From positions 1 through 21,887 of the forward strand of contig CBDUQG010000009.1 of assembly GCA_965369305.1 (NCBI GenBank): DNA of 21,887 nt, in the 5' to 3' direction. The translations under genes and the position numbers were made by a program. Shown here one piece after another: positions 21,853 to 21,887 of this stretch. Under the pieces are notes generated by a model that was not told where the DNA came from, made no database searches, and saw only the letters and a list, made by a program, of their open reading frames with translations. How positions within the stretch are numbered: position 1 is the first letter of the stretch; each line of letters starts with the position of its first letter. Source of the DNA: JAFGTE01 sp965369305. GTDB taxonomy: Bacteria > Patescibacteriota > Gracilibacteria > UM-FILTER-43-11.

Positions 21853-21887
21853 CTGGCAGGCTTTTCTTTCTTTTGTTAATCTTTCTG

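Noticed and set aside
1..21887. CRISPR arrays, insertion sequences, integrases, tRNA and rRNA genes
   Set aside because: None seen on either strand: no regularly spaced repeats, transposase motifs, cloverleaf sequences or conserved rRNA segments.

Overview
The window looks like part of a Patescibacteria/CPR-type bacterial chromosome, most plausibly a Peregrinibacteria-like lineage. This is inferred from gene style, not from a marker phylogeny. Genes are packed tightly on both strands, and about half lack a recognisable family or have unusual domain fusions. There is almost no Shine-Dalgarno sequence. TGA is a real stop (for example at 4824-4826 and 10110-10112), which argues against the code-25 Gracilibacteria/Absconditabacteria. 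No rRNA, tRNA, CRISPR, IS element or phage gene was seen.

Layout. 1-281: 3' end of an RlmE/FtsJ-type rRNA methyltransferase, convergent with trpS-pyrG (2860 down to 278). 2916-3296: an unrecognised small gene, divergent from a gamma-glutamylcyclotransferase-like/nucleotidyltransferase fusion (3315-4826). 4873-5931: two unrecognised, probably tail-anchored membrane proteins. 9178 down to 5932: a dus - STAS - CPA2 antiporter cluster. 9288-12882: an unrecognised 274-aa protein, then uvrC with a GNAT-like domain inserted in its nuclease half, then a DJ-1/PfpI gene. 13982 down to 12879: a membrane-anchored amidohydrolase. 14080-14712: a YtxH-like protein with a histone-H1-like tail. 14791-16812: a proton pyrophosphatase of the K+-independent signature. 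16813-17129: the only non-coding stretch above 300 bp. It holds the hppA terminator, a probable structured ncRNA on the minus strand, and the ppsA terminator. 19562 down to 17130: PEP synthase. 21802 down to 19637: an envelope M23 peptidase with SLH domains.

How the genes fit together. Housekeeping functions (RNA modification, CTP synthesis, Trp-tRNA charging, excision repair) alternate with envelope and ion-energetics genes. hppA (PPi-driven proton pumping), ppsA (PEP formation) and the cation/proton antiporter suggest an economy that uses pyrophosphate and ion gradients, which is inference. hppA and ppsA also share a 9-nt sequence inside inverted repeats about 30 bp upstream of each start.

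Most worth a second look: the GNAT insertion in UvrC, the unassigned structured RNA at about 16866-17056 (-), the cyclotransferase-like/nucleotidyltransferase fusion, the H1-tailed membrane protein, and promoters placed so close to start codons that transcripts must be leaderless or nearly so.
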